Positions 29,496 through 38,910 of a DNA stretch of 39,075 nt are shown here, in pieces (the first letter of the stretch is position 1; every line of letters starts with the position of its first letter). A model generated the notes under the pieces. It worked only from the letters and a program-made list of their open reading frames with translations. It made no database searches and was not told the origin of the DNA. The position numbers were made by a program, and so were the translations under genes. The DNA is from an uncultured Eisenbergiella sp. (GTDB lineage Bacteria; Bacillota; Clostridia; Lachnospirales; Lachnospiraceae): positions 1 through 39,075 of the forward strand of contig CAJFMW010000010.1 of NCBI GenBank assembly GCA_904392525.1. The letters run 5' to 3'.

Positions 29496-29849
29496 AATTT
29501 TTTCTCTTTCTGCCGCTGAGAACGGCACTGTGGAGGTCGGGACGCAGACGCGTACCCGTCCGGGGTTCTGGTAAGAAATTCCTTGCAATTTTCGTAAAAA
29601 AAATTCATGGCTTTGTCGTCAGAAAAAGCTTTCCTGACCTTGCTGGTAGGGCATACACAGTCGAAAAGATTCCTCATAGTAACCATCTCCTTTCAGCAGA
29701 ACGCAAAAATCCCGCAGAATCCAATTGCCTTTTTCTTCCCGCGGGATTATCATGATCCTGCGGACAGCTTTTGCGGAAAACGACAGGGCGGGAACAGTGT
29801 CGGCGTTTTCGGCGGGAAAAGGAGAGAAAGGACAGGAAGAAGAAAAGCA

Positions 29850-31484
29850 ATGAGAGCGCATTATGAGACGATGATCCGGGACAATGACCGGAAGGTGAAG
29901 AAGGCCCTGCGCATCCAGAACCGGGATGATAAGAGCGCATTCTGCGGGGGCTTCCCGGACGAGGACGGGCTGTATCATGCCAGATACGCGCTGTATCTGT
30001 TGAAGAACATGACGGCGGCGTACTGCAATGAACAGAGCGTTTATTTTAAGAATGAAGGAGTGGCGGAGAGGGTCCTTTCCGGACTTTCCTTCGTGGAAAG
30101 GAACCAGCATGAGGACGGGCTTTTTGACCTGATTAAGTGCAATTTTCATTCCGCGCCGGACACGGGCTTTAATCTGAAGGAGCTGCTTCCCTGCCTGTAT
30201 TATCTGCGGGACAGGGAGCGGGATGCTTATGAGGAGCAGATCTACCATAGAATGTACGCCATAGCCGGACACGCGGCGGACGGGCTTCTGTGCGGCGGCT
30301 TCCATACGCCCAACCATCGCTGGGTGATCGCCTCCAGCCTTATGGTGAGCGCGGATTTCTTTGGAAAGGACGAATACGCGAAAGGAGCGGAAGGTTATCT
30401 GGCGGAGGGCATCGACTGCAACGAAGACGGAGAATACGCGGAGCGGTCGGCGGCGATCTACAACTGCGTCAACAACAACGCCATGATCGACCTGGGAATC
30501 TGTACCGGGAAGGAAGAATATTTTGACCATGCGGTGCGGAACCTGCGCATGATGCTCACCTACATGGAGCCGGACGGGACGGTGTTCACGGCCAATTCCA
30601 CCAGACAGGACAACGGAAAGCGTTCCTACCCGTCAGGGTATTACTGGCCCTATCTGTACCTTGGCAGGAGGAGGGAGATTCCGGAATTCGTGGCGTTCGC
30701 AAACCGGATTTATGAACTGACGCAGGAAAATCATCTGGAAGCGCCGGACTGCCTGATGGAATACATGACTCATCCGGATCTGATCGATTATGAGAGCGGC
30801 GCGGGATATGAGCCGGAGGACTTCCGGAAGCTGTACCGGGAATCGGGGATTGTCCGGGCCCGGAAGGGAAATTTCACTTATACGCTGATGAAGGGGAAGA
30901 GCAATTTCCTGTATTTCAGCAATCCGTCCATCGACGTGGCGCTGAAAATCGGCGGCTGCATCTGCGAGCATCGCGCCTTCCAGGCGGAGGAGCTTAAGGA
31001 GACGGAGGATGGCTTCCGGCTTTCGCAGGTGATGCACGGCTGGTATTATCTGCCTTTTCAGGAGCCGCAGGGAACCAGCGACTGGTGGAAGATGGATCAC
31101 ACGAAGCGGGAAAAGAAGCTGGGGCCGGATCTTTCCATCGAGGTGGAGGTACATGAGGAAACGGATGGCGTCCGTGTGGATTTTCACCTGCACGGGGTGG
31201 AGGGAGCACCCTTCCGGATCGAGGCAGCCGTGCTTGGCGCCGATCATGCGGAAGGGGAGCATTTCTGCATGCAGAAGCTGAAGGGCGGTCAGATTCTGGC
31301 AAAGGACGGCATGATCCGCTTCACCAACCGGGAGGACTGCCTGGAGATCGGGCCGGGCTTTGGAACCCATTCCTATCTGGCCGGGATGTTCGGAAGCGAG
31401 GGAGTCGATCCCAACTGCTTCACCCTGTACTTTACGGACTACACGGAGTTTGACCGGAGCATTTTTATCCGGAATGTGGAGTAG
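29850..31484 (+). CDS. Uncharacterised (alpha/alpha)-toroid-like, putative polysaccharide-active protein (544 aa)
   Basis: Long ORF; NHRWVIASSLM and NCVNNNAMIDLG segments resemble heparinase/PL-like toroid proteins; family tentative. Confidence 0.6.
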   Translation: MRAHYETMIRDNDRKVKKALRIQNRDDKSAFCGGFPDEDGLYHARYALYLLKNMTAAYCNEQSVYFKNEGVAERVLSGLSFVERNQHEDGLFDLIKCNFHSAPDTGFNLKELLPCLYYLRDRERDAYEEQIYHRMYAIAGHAADGLLCGGFHTPNHRWVIASSLMVSADFFGKDEYAKGAEGYLAEGIDCNEDGEYAERSAAIYNCVNNNAMIDLGICTGKEEYFDHAVRNLRMMLTYMEPDGTVFTANSTRQDNGKRSYPSGYYWPYLYLGRRREIPEFVAFANRIYELTQENHLEAPDCLMEYMTHPDLIDYESGAGYEPEDFRKLYRESGIVRARKGNFTYTLMKGKSNFLYFSNPSIDVALKIGGCICEHRAFQAEELKETEDGFRLSQVMHGWYYLPFQEPQGTSDWWKMDHTKREKKLGPDLSIEVEVHEETDGVRVDFHLHGVEGAPFRIEAAVLGADHAEGEHFCMQKLKGGQILAKDGMIRFTNREDCLEIGPGFGTHSYLAGMFGSEGVDPNCFTLYFTDYTEFDRSIFIRNVE

Positions 31485-31489
31485 AGAAT

Positions 31490-32483
31490 ATGAAAAAAAT
31501 TTTTTTAAGTCCCGGCGGCCTGGAGGTTTCCGTTCTGGCGCTGGGGACGGCACAGTACGGAACGGGAATATCTGAAGAGGAGGCGTTCCGGCAGATGGAC
31601 CTGTATACGGAACGGGGCGGGAATTTCCTGGATACGGCTCTGGTCTATGGGGACTGGGGATGTGCGGAGAGGGGCTGCAGCGAGCGGGTGATCGGCCGCT
31701 GGCTGTCTTCCCGGAAAAAGAGCTCTCAGGTCGTTATCTCCACAAAAGGCTGTCATCCGCCGCTTGAGGATATGTCGGAAAGCAGGGTGAATGCGGACGC
31801 TGTTCGAAAGGATGTGCGGCTCAGCCTGAAAAATCTGGGCTGTGACCGCATCGATCTGTATTTTCTGCACAGGGATGATCCGAAGCGGCCCGTAGGGGAG
31901 ATTCTGGAGGCTCTGGAGGAAGAGGTGAGCCGTGGGAATATCCGTTATTACGGCTGTTCCAACTGGAGCCTTTCCCGTGTGAAGGAGGCGGCGGACTATG
32001 CGGCCGCGCACGGTCTGCAGGAATTTTCCTACAATCAGATCATGTTCACGCTGGCAGAGGTGGATGAGAGGGTTCCGGGAGAGACGCAGATGCTGGTGCT
32101 GGACCGGGAATATTATCAGTATCATAAGGAAACGCAGCTCGGCCTGATGTCTTTTAAGTGCCAGGCGGGCGGATATTTTACCAAAAAAGGCGTCGGGGCG
32201 TCCGGTTTCAAAAAATCAGGAACGGATGTATCCGGAAAAAAGAAATGAAAAGCTCCTGCGGAAGCTGATGCAGTATCAGGAGGAAGGCTGCCGTATCAAT
32301 GACTTCGTTCTGCAGTATGTGACCCACGCGGAATTTCCCGCCGTTGCCATCGGCGGCTTCCGGACGGAGGAACAGCTTCTGGAGGGGCTGGACGGCGTGG
32401 AGAGCAGACTCCCGGAGGAGGCTCTGCGGGAGCTGGCGGAGCTGAAAGAGAAGCAGCGGGTTTCGCAGGAAGCTGCGACCTGA
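31490..32483 (+). pseudogene. Aldo/keto reductase disrupted by a frameshift
   Basis: Frame 31490-32248 covers the AKR barrel (FLDTALVYGDWG, VVISTKGCHP, GCDRIDLYFLHRDDP, YYGCSNWS); continuation (MYPEKRNEKLLRKL...FPAVAIGGFRTEEQLLEGLDGVESRL) lies in a different frame up to 32483. Confidence 0.8.
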
Positions 32484-32495
32484 CAGCCTCCGGGA

Positions 32496-32525
32496 GCGTC
32501 TCCGCGACACCGTTTCCGGAGACGC
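32496..32525. terminator. Strong hairpin between aldo/keto reductase and convergent PfkB kinase gene
   Basis: GCGTCTCCG (32496-32504) / CGGAGACGC (32517-32525); no clear T tract. Confidence 0.35.
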
Positions 32526-32578
32526 CCGCGAGACGCTTCAGAAGCCGGCCCCCGGAAGCTGTCATTAAGAGGCCGATC

Positions 32579-33556
32579 TCAGGAAGGCCGGCCCGCGGAG
32601 GAAAGAAACCGCTCCACCTCGTCCGCCTCCGGCATGACCCTCAGCGCGCCTTTCCGGGTGGTGATGATGGAAGCCGCCGCGTTGGCGAAGGTGAGCATTT
32701 CAGTAAGCCTTTCCTCATTCAGACCGTTCAGGCCGTATTTCAGAACAAAGTGCAGGCAGCAGCCGCCGAAGGTGTCCCCTGCGCCCGTAGTTTCAATGGT
32801 CCCCTTCTGCAGGAAGGGGGCTTTTTCTACGCGCAGATCCTTATAATAGGCCCGGCTTCCGTCCCGTCCCATGGAAAGCAGGATCAGCGGGATATCATAT
32901 TCCTTCCGGAGCCTTTCGATTCCCTGATCAAAATCCTCTTCTCCGGTAAACCACTGGATTTCATTATCGGAAATCTTCAGCACGTCACACTGAGAAAAGC
33001 CCCAGGCGGCCTGTTCCTTCGCTTCGTCCAGAGACTTCCACAGCGGGGGGCGCAGATTGGGATCGAAGGAAATGAGCGCTCCGCTCTCTTTCGCCAGACG
33101 GACGGCCTTCTTCGTGGCCTTCCGCACGCCCTCATGGGTCATGGAAAGAGTGCCGAAGTGAAAAAGACGGGAGCTTCGGATCAGTCCGCCGTCCACCTCA
33201 TCCGCGGTCAGCAGCATGTCCGCGCCGGGATTGCGGTAGAAGGAAAAATCCCGGTCCCCGTCCGGAAGGGTCTGAACGAAGGCCAGAGTGGTCCTTGCGT
33301 CCGCGTCCACGATCAGGCCGGCGGTATCGATACCCGCCTCCTCCAGAACGGCTTTCAGCTTCAGGCCGAAGATGTCCCTTCCTACCTTGCCGGTGAAGGC
33401 CGTGGGATGCCCCAGTTTATTGAGCATGGCCAGCACGTTGCAGGGCGCGCCGCCGGGATTGGCCTCAAACAGAGTGTTTCCCTGCGCGCTTTTTCCGTTA
33501 TCCGTAAAATCGATCAGCAGCTCTCCCAGAGCCGTCACGTCATATTTTTTGTCCAT
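32579..33556 (-). CDS. PfkB-family carbohydrate kinase, probable fructokinase
   Basis: VTALGELLIDFTDNG, NPGGAPCNVLAMLNKLG, GAGDTFGGCCLHF. Confidence 0.92.
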   Translation of the reverse strand: MDKKYDVTALGELLIDFTDNGKSAQGNTLFEANPGGAPCNVLAMLNKLGHPTAFTGKVGRDIFGLKLKAVLEEAGIDTAGLIVDADARTTLAFVQTLPDGDRDFSFYRNPGADMLLTADEVDGGLIRSSRLFHFGTLSMTHEGVRKATKKAVRLAKESGALISFDPNLRPPLWKSLDEAKEQAAWGFSQCDVLKISDNEIQWFTGEEDFDQGIERLRKEYDIPLILLSMGRDGSRAYYKDLRVEKAPFLQKGTIETTGAGDTFGGCCLHFVLKYGLNGLNEERLTEMLTFANAAASIITTRKGALRVMPEADEVERFLSSAGRPS

Positions 33557-33559
33557 TTT

Positions 33560-34576
33560 CTATTTCTCCTGTTCTTTTTTCGTGGTTCCCCCATATTCAT
33601 ACCGGACGGGCAGCAGAGTCAGGCTGGGAACGTCCGCCCGGTCTTCGGCCAGGACCAGCTCCACGCATTTGGCGGCAAGCTGGCGGACGGGCTGGCAGAT
33701 GGAAGAGACGAAGAGAGATTCGTTTTCTCCGCCGAATCTGCGGATGCCGTCGAAGCCGATGATCTGCACATCCTCCGGCACCCGGTAGCCCTCTTCGCGC
33801 AGCAGGTTCAGGAACATGTAGCCGTGATAATCCGTATGGGCGAAGACGCCGTCAAAGGTCAGGCTGCCGTCCGGCCGCTCATGCTCCTGAAGAAACTTCC
33901 GAATCATGGACAGAGCCTCCGGGCTGTCCACCTCGTCCAGAAAGTCAGGCTCCAGGCCGTATTTTCTGCAGGCATGCAGATAGCCGTCCCGGCGCTTGTC
34001 CGATTCGCCGGGGAATATGGAATGGAAGCGGATGTAGACGGGATGCCGGCAGCCAAACTCCAGGAGCTTTTCGACGGCAAGGCAGCCGCCGGAAAAGTTG
34101 TCGGAGGCGACCCGCGGGATCACATGGTTGTCAAAGAAACGGTCAAAGACGACGATGGGAAGGTCGTCCGCGATATGGCTTCCGATATCGGAGTAGGTCA
34201 GCGCGATGATGCCGTCCACCTTGTTCTGCGTGGCCATGGTCAGATAAGAGACTTCCTTGTCCGGATCGCCGTCCGCGCAGCACAGGAGCGTTTTATATCC
34301 TTTTTCATAAAGCGCGGCTTCCACATAATCCGTGAAGGCGGCAAAAAAGGGGTTGATGGTATTGGGAATGATCAGGGCGATCAGGTGGCTTTTCTGGATT
34401 TTCAGGCCGCGGGCATAGGTATTCACTTCATAGTTAAGCTTCCGGATGGCGTCCTCCACCTTCTGACGGTAGGGTTCTCTGACATTGCGGCCGTTAATGA
34501 CCTTGGAAACCGTACCGACGGCAACGCCGGCCTCTCTGGCCACATCCTTGATGGTTGGAGCATTCTTTTTTGTCAT
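33560..34576 (-). CDS. LacI family transcriptional regulator
   Basis: PTIKDVAREAGVAVGTVSKVINGRNVREPYRQKVEDAIRKLNY HTH; LacI effector-binding domain. Confidence 0.94.
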   Translation of the reverse strand: MTKKNAPTIKDVAREAGVAVGTVSKVINGRNVREPYRQKVEDAIRKLNYEVNTYARGLKIQKSHLIALIIPNTINPFFAAFTDYVEAALYEKGYKTLLCCADGDPDKEVSYLTMATQNKVDGIIALTYSDIGSHIADDLPIVVFDRFFDNHVIPRVASDNFSGGCLAVEKLLEFGCRHPVYIRFHSIFPGESDKRRDGYLHACRKYGLEPDFLDEVDSPEALSMIRKFLQEHERPDGSLTFDGVFAHTDYHGYMFLNLLREEGYRVPEDVQIIGFDGIRRFGGENESLFVSSICQPVRQLAAKCVELVLAEDRADVPSLTLLPVRYEYGGTTKKEQEK

Positions 34577-34580
34577 GTCA

Positions 34581-34700
34581 ATCTCCGTTCCGGAGCGTAG
34601 CGACGGGGCGAATGCCTGAAAGCAATTTGCGACGCTCCGGCACAAACTGCAGCAAAGCTTCGCTTTGCTGAAGAACAATAAGCCGCCGGGCTTATTGTTC
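34581..34700 (-). repeat. Structured leader element upstream of the LacI gene
   Basis: Stems CCGGAGCGT/ACGCTCCGG (34590-34598/34632-34640) and GAACAATAAGCC/GGCTTATTGTTC (34673-34684/34689-34700), plus CAGCAAAG/CTTTGCTG. Confidence 0.6.
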
Positions 34701-34956
34701 ATACTGTGGCCTGCCCTTTTTTTCCGGTCTGTCTGATTTTACAGTAAGAAGAAACGGATTCTCTTCCTGTTTCCGGAAGACTGTCCGTTTTCTGCATCCG
34801 TTCATGAACGGAAAAATATCGTTCACGTAGATTTCACTTTCATTATAATTCATAACGTGAAACGTTGCAATTAAATATTTCATACAATTTGCATAAGCTG
34901 AAATTGTCGATAATTCACAAAATACGATTTTTGCGGGAAAAATACAGCAAAAATGC

Positions 34957-34985
34957 TTGACATGATAGAGGCATAGAATTATGAT
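34957..34985 (+). promoter_or_regulatory. Sigma-A-type promoter of the ABC transporter operon
   Basis: TTGACA (34957-34962), 17-bp spacer, TATGAT (34980-34985). Confidence 0.75.
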
Positions 34986-34997
34986 GATGACACAAAA

Positions 34998-35014
34998 ACG
35001 TGAAACGTTACACG
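34998..35014 (+). promoter_or_regulatory. LacI-family operator-like site downstream of the promoter
   Basis: ACGTGAAACGTTACACG near-palindrome about 12 bp downstream of the -10; related sites at 34855-34870 and 37117-37133. Confidence 0.65.
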
Positions 35015-35070
35015 ACGCGTGCAGGAAAACGACAGGAACAGGAAAACAGAGAATCAAGGAGGAAAGGGAA

Positions 35071-36009
35071 ATGAGAAGTTTTACAAAAAGCGGTACGACG
35101 GCTGTAAAACGGACCGCCCGGGAAAAATGGAGGTATGTGATAAAAAACTGGCAGCTATACGTGGTGTTTCTGCTGCCGGGGCTGCTTCTTACCATTATTT
35201 TCAAGTATCTGCCGATGGGCGGCGTGCTGATCGCGTTTGAGGATTACAACGTGATCAAGGGAGTGTTTGGAAGCCCCTGGGTGGGGCTGGAGTATTTCCG
35301 GCGGTTTCTTTCCTCACCGGATTTCATGAGTTATCTGCTGAATACACTGAAGCTGAGTATCTACGGACTGCTCTGGGGCTTTCCGGTACCGATTCTTCTG
35401 GCGCTCCTTCTGAACCAGATCCGAAGGACCGGCATCCGGAAAAAGATTCAGCTTCTGATCTACGCGCCGAATTTTATCTCGGTTATCGTGCTCTGCGGTA
35501 TGGTCCGCATGTTCCTTTCCCCGGTGGGGCCGCTGAATTCCCTGCTCGGAATCAGCACCAACTGGATGACGATGCCGGAGGCGTTTCGGACCATCTACAT
35601 TGCCAGCGGGATCTGGCAGACGGCGGGCTGGTCCTCCATCATGTATACGGCGGCTCTGGCGAACGCCAGCAAGGATCTGGAGGAAGCTGCGATTGTGGAC
35701 GGCGCGAACATCCTGCAGCAGATCTGGTATGTGCAGCTTCCCGCCATTAAGAACATCATCGTGATCCAGTTCATCCTGCAGGCCGGGAACATCATGAGCA
35801 TCGGCTTTGAAAAGGCGTACGCGCTGCAGACGGACATGAACCTGCCCGCCTCCGAGATTTTGTCTACCTATGTTTACAAGATCGGCCTTTTGAACGGCGA
35901 TTATGGCTATTCCACAGCGGTGGGCCTGTTTAACTCGGTCATCAACGTCATCCTTCTGATCCTGGTCAATCAGGTTGTGAAGAAGCTGAATGACGGGGAA
36001 GGGCTGTAA
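35071..36009 (+). CDS. Carbohydrate ABC transporter permease (LplB-like)
   Basis: Polytopic; EEAAIVDGANILQQIWYVQLPAIKN binding-protein-dependent permease motif; GGAGGAAAGGGAA ribosome-binding site. Confidence 0.92.
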   Translation: MRSFTKSGTTAVKRTAREKWRYVIKNWQLYVVFLLPGLLLTIIFKYLPMGGVLIAFEDYNVIKGVFGSPWVGLEYFRRFLSSPDFMSYLLNTLKLSIYGLLWGFPVPILLALLLNQIRRTGIRKKIQLLIYAPNFISVIVLCGMVRMFLSPVGPLNSLLGISTNWMTMPEAFRTIYIASGIWQTAGWSSIMYTAALANASKDLEEAAIVDGANILQQIWYVQLPAIKNIIVIQFILQAGNIMSIGFEKAYALQTDMNLPASEILSTYVYKIGLLNGDYGYSTAVGLFNSVINVILLILVNQVVKKLNDGEGL

Positions 36010-36033
36010 GAGGAGCGGGGAGTTGGGATTTGC

Positions 36034-36159
36034 GCCGAAGCGTCGCAAATCCTGGGGATACAAAATCCATGATGGGATTTGTATTCCCGCACGGACGCCG
36101 GACGGAAGGTCCGGCGCGCAAACCTCAGCGCAGTAAAACTGCATTTTACGACGCTTCGG
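36034..36159 (+). repeat. Structured intergenic element between the two permease genes
   Basis: Perfect 11-bp outer stem CCGAAGCGTCG (36035-36045)/CGACGCTTCGG (36149-36159) with several internal hairpins. Confidence 0.65.
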
Positions 36160-36172
36160 AATGGAGGAAATC

Positions 36173-37069
36173 ATGGAATCGAGAAGAAAAATGAAGCTCG
36201 GCGTATCCGACCGGATCATTCTGACCGTGGGATATGCGCTGCTGGGGCTGTTTGTATTGATCATTCTGGTGCCGTTGGTTTATGTGGTGATGGCTTCCTT
36301 TATGGATCCCAACGTGCTGAACAATCAGGGACTGAGCTTTCGCATGAAGGACTGGACGCTGGACGCGTACCGGAGAGTGCTGGAAAATGAAATGATCTGG
36401 CGGGGATTTGCCAACTCTCTGTTTTATTCGGCGGCTTTTACGGCGATTTCCGTATTCGTCACCCTGCTTGCGGCCTATCCCATGTCCAAAAAGGAATTTG
36501 TGGGAAGACAGTTCTTTAACGCGATCTTTATCATCACCATGTTTTTCGGAGGCGGACTGATCCCCACCTTCATCCTGATCAACAACCTGCGCATGGTGAA
36601 CACCATATGGGCCGTTCTGATCCCGGGCGCGTTCAACGTCTGGAACATGATCCTGGCCAGAACCTATTATCAGTCCATCCCGAAGGATCTCCGGGAGGCT
36701 TCCGCTCTGGACGGAGCGAGCGAGATCCAGCATTTTTTCAGGATCATGATGCCGGTGTGCACGCCGATCATCGCGGTGCTGGCGCTCTGGTCCTTCGTGG
36801 GCATGTGGAACAGCTACTTTGACGCCATGATCTATTTAAACGACGCGAATCTGCAGCCCCTGCAGCTGGTACTCCGTTCCATCCTGGTGCAGAACACGCC
36901 GCAGCCGGGGATGATCGCGGATATCCAGAGCACGGCGGAAATGTCGAAGGTGGCGGAGCTTCTGAAATACGCGACCATCGTGGTATCCAGCCTGCCGCTT
37001 CTGATCATGTATCCGTTCTTCCAGAAATATTTTGACAACGGGATCATGGTCGGTTCCATAAAGGGATGA
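36173..37069 (+). CDS. Carbohydrate ABC transporter permease
   Basis: LREASALDGASEIQHFFRIMMPVCTPIIAVLALW permease motif; GGAGGAAATC-ATG start. Confidence 0.92.
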   Translation: MESRRKMKLGVSDRIILTVGYALLGLFVLIILVPLVYVVMASFMDPNVLNNQGLSFRMKDWTLDAYRRVLENEMIWRGFANSLFYSAAFTAISVFVTLLAAYPMSKKEFVGRQFFNAIFIITMFFGGGLIPTFILINNLRMVNTIWAVLIPGAFNVWNMILARTYYQSIPKDLREASALDGASEIQHFFRIMMPVCTPIIAVLALWSFVGMWNSYFDAMIYLNDANLQPLQLVLRSILVQNTPQPGMIADIQSTAEMSKVAELLKYATIVVSSLPLLIMYPFFQKYFDNGIMVGSIKG

Positions 37070-37147
37070 GAACAGGCGGCAGATGAAACGGCGAACCTGA
37101 GGACGCATTTTCATCTGCGTGAAACGTTTCGGGCAAGGAGGTAAATT

Positions 37148-38821
37148 ATGAAAAGAAAAGGAGTACGTCTGACGGCACTGGCACTTTCAGCGGTCTGCCT
37201 GCTTTCCCTTGCGGGATGCGGGAGAGAGGACACGATGAGAGCGGATATCGATCCCGATACGCCGGTCGAGGAAGTGGCGTTTCCCCTGGCGGAAACGAGG
37301 GAGCTTTCCTTTATCACCAGCGCTCCGGCAACGACGACGCAGGAGCCGAACGAAAAGCTGATCTTCCAGCGGCTGGAGCAGCAGACCAACGTACATATCG
37401 ACTGGACCTGCTTCGTGGACGATCAGTTCGCGGACAAGAAAAATCTGGCGCTCGCTCAGTTCGGGAATCTTCCCGACGGGCTGTTCACGGCGGGCATGAG
37501 CGATTATGACCTTCTGCGTTACGCGAAGCAGGGGATCATCATCCCGCTGGAAAACCTGATCGACAAATACATGCCGAACCTGCAGGCGGTTTTTGAAAAG
37601 TATCCGGAATACCGCACAATGTGTACGGCCCCGGACGGCCATATCTACTCCTTCCCCTGGATCGAGCAGCTGGGCGAGGGAAAGGAAGCGATCCAGGCCA
37701 TCGGAGACATTCCCTATATCAATAAAAAGTGGCTGGATTTTCTGGGGCTTGAAGTGCCGGAAACGGTGGATGAGCTGGAGCAGGTGCTGATCGCCTTCCG
37801 GGACAATGCGGACCGGATTCAGCAGGAATTTCAGATTGAGGGAAGCATCATCCCCATGTCCTTCATCATCAACAACGGGGATCAGGACCCGGCCTTCCTC
37901 ATCAACGGCTTTGGAGAGGGCTACGGCGATACGCCGGATCACTTCGCCGTGACGGATGATGGAGAGGTGATCTATACGGCGGTGCAGGAGGGCTATAAGG
38001 AAGGAATCCAGTGGCTTCACAGCCTGGTGGAGCAGGATCTGGTGGACCCGGAGGCATTTACCCAGGAATGGTCCACTTATGTGGCAAAGGGAAAGAATCA
38101 CAGATACGGGCTCTGCTTTACCTGGGATATCGCGAATATCGACAATTATGACGACTACGTGATGCTGCCCGCCCTGGCCGGGCCGGACGGTCTGGTGAAT
38201 ATCACGAGGCAGAACAACAGCGAAACCAGCGGCTTTGACAGAGGACGCTGCGTGCTGACCACGAGCTGCCGGGATACGGCGCTGGCGGCCGCCTGGATCG
38301 ATCAGATGTACGCCCCGCTTCAGTCCGTTCAGAACAACTGGGGAACCTACGGGGAAGAGGGCGAGCCGAATATCTTTGAAATGAGCACCAACGAAGAAGG
38401 CGGCCCCATGCTGAAGCATCTGAGCCTTGGAGATGCGTCTCCCGTGGAGGTGCGCCAGGCCCAGTCCGTGAACGGCCCGCTGGCTGTGCTGAACGATTAC
38501 TACGGCGTGTATGTCACCCAGCCCGACGACGCGAAATGGCGTCTGGACAACATGCATGAGACCTATCTGGACGACATGCACAGCAAATATGTCTATCCCA
38601 ACGTATTCATGAGCATTGACGATACCAATCTGGTGTCCCAGTACGATACGGATATCAAGAAATACGCGGATCAGAAGAAGGCGGACTGGATCCTGAACGG
38701 CGGCATTGAAGAGGAATGGGACGAATACCTGCAGAAGATGGAGGAGTACGGCCTTTCCGATTATCTGGCCATCAAGCAGAAGTATTTTGACCAGTATCAG
38801 GAATCCCTGAACGCGGAATAA
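37148..38821 (+). CDS. Extracellular solute-binding lipoprotein of carbohydrate ABC transporter
   Basis: Lipoprotein signal LALSAVCLLSLAGCGRED; type-1 SBP-like sequence; gene order. Confidence 0.9.
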   Translation: MKRKGVRLTALALSAVCLLSLAGCGREDTMRADIDPDTPVEEVAFPLAETRELSFITSAPATTTQEPNEKLIFQRLEQQTNVHIDWTCFVDDQFADKKNLALAQFGNLPDGLFTAGMSDYDLLRYAKQGIIIPLENLIDKYMPNLQAVFEKYPEYRTMCTAPDGHIYSFPWIEQLGEGKEAIQAIGDIPYINKKWLDFLGLEVPETVDELEQVLIAFRDNADRIQQEFQIEGSIIPMSFIINNGDQDPAFLINGFGEGYGDTPDHFAVTDDGEVIYTAVQEGYKEGIQWLHSLVEQDLVDPEAFTQEWSTYVAKGKNHRYGLCFTWDIANIDNYDDYVMLPALAGPDGLVNITRQNNSETSGFDRGRCVLTTSCRDTALAAAWIDQMYAPLQSVQNNWGTYGEEGEPNIFEMSTNEEGGPMLKHLSLGDASPVEVRQAQSVNGPLAVLNDYYGVYVTQPDDAKWRLDNMHETYLDDMHSKYVYPNVFMSIDDTNLVSQYDTDIKKYADQKKADWILNGGIEEEWDEYLQKMEEYGLSDYLAIKQKYFDQYQESLNAE

Positions 38822-38910
38822 AGAAATCACACAGACAGGGGCTTACGGGCTTTCCGGAAAACGCGGCCGCGGCTTTCCGGAAAGCGGTGAACCCCGGAAT
38901 GGAGAGAGGA

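Noticed and set aside
32750-34600. 616-aa plus-strand ORF
   Set aside because: Antisense to the PfkB kinase and LacI genes; no domain logic in the translation.
37187-38830. 547-aa minus-strand ORF
   Set aside because: Fully antisense to the clear solute-binding lipoprotein gene; a frame artefact in GC-rich coding DNA.
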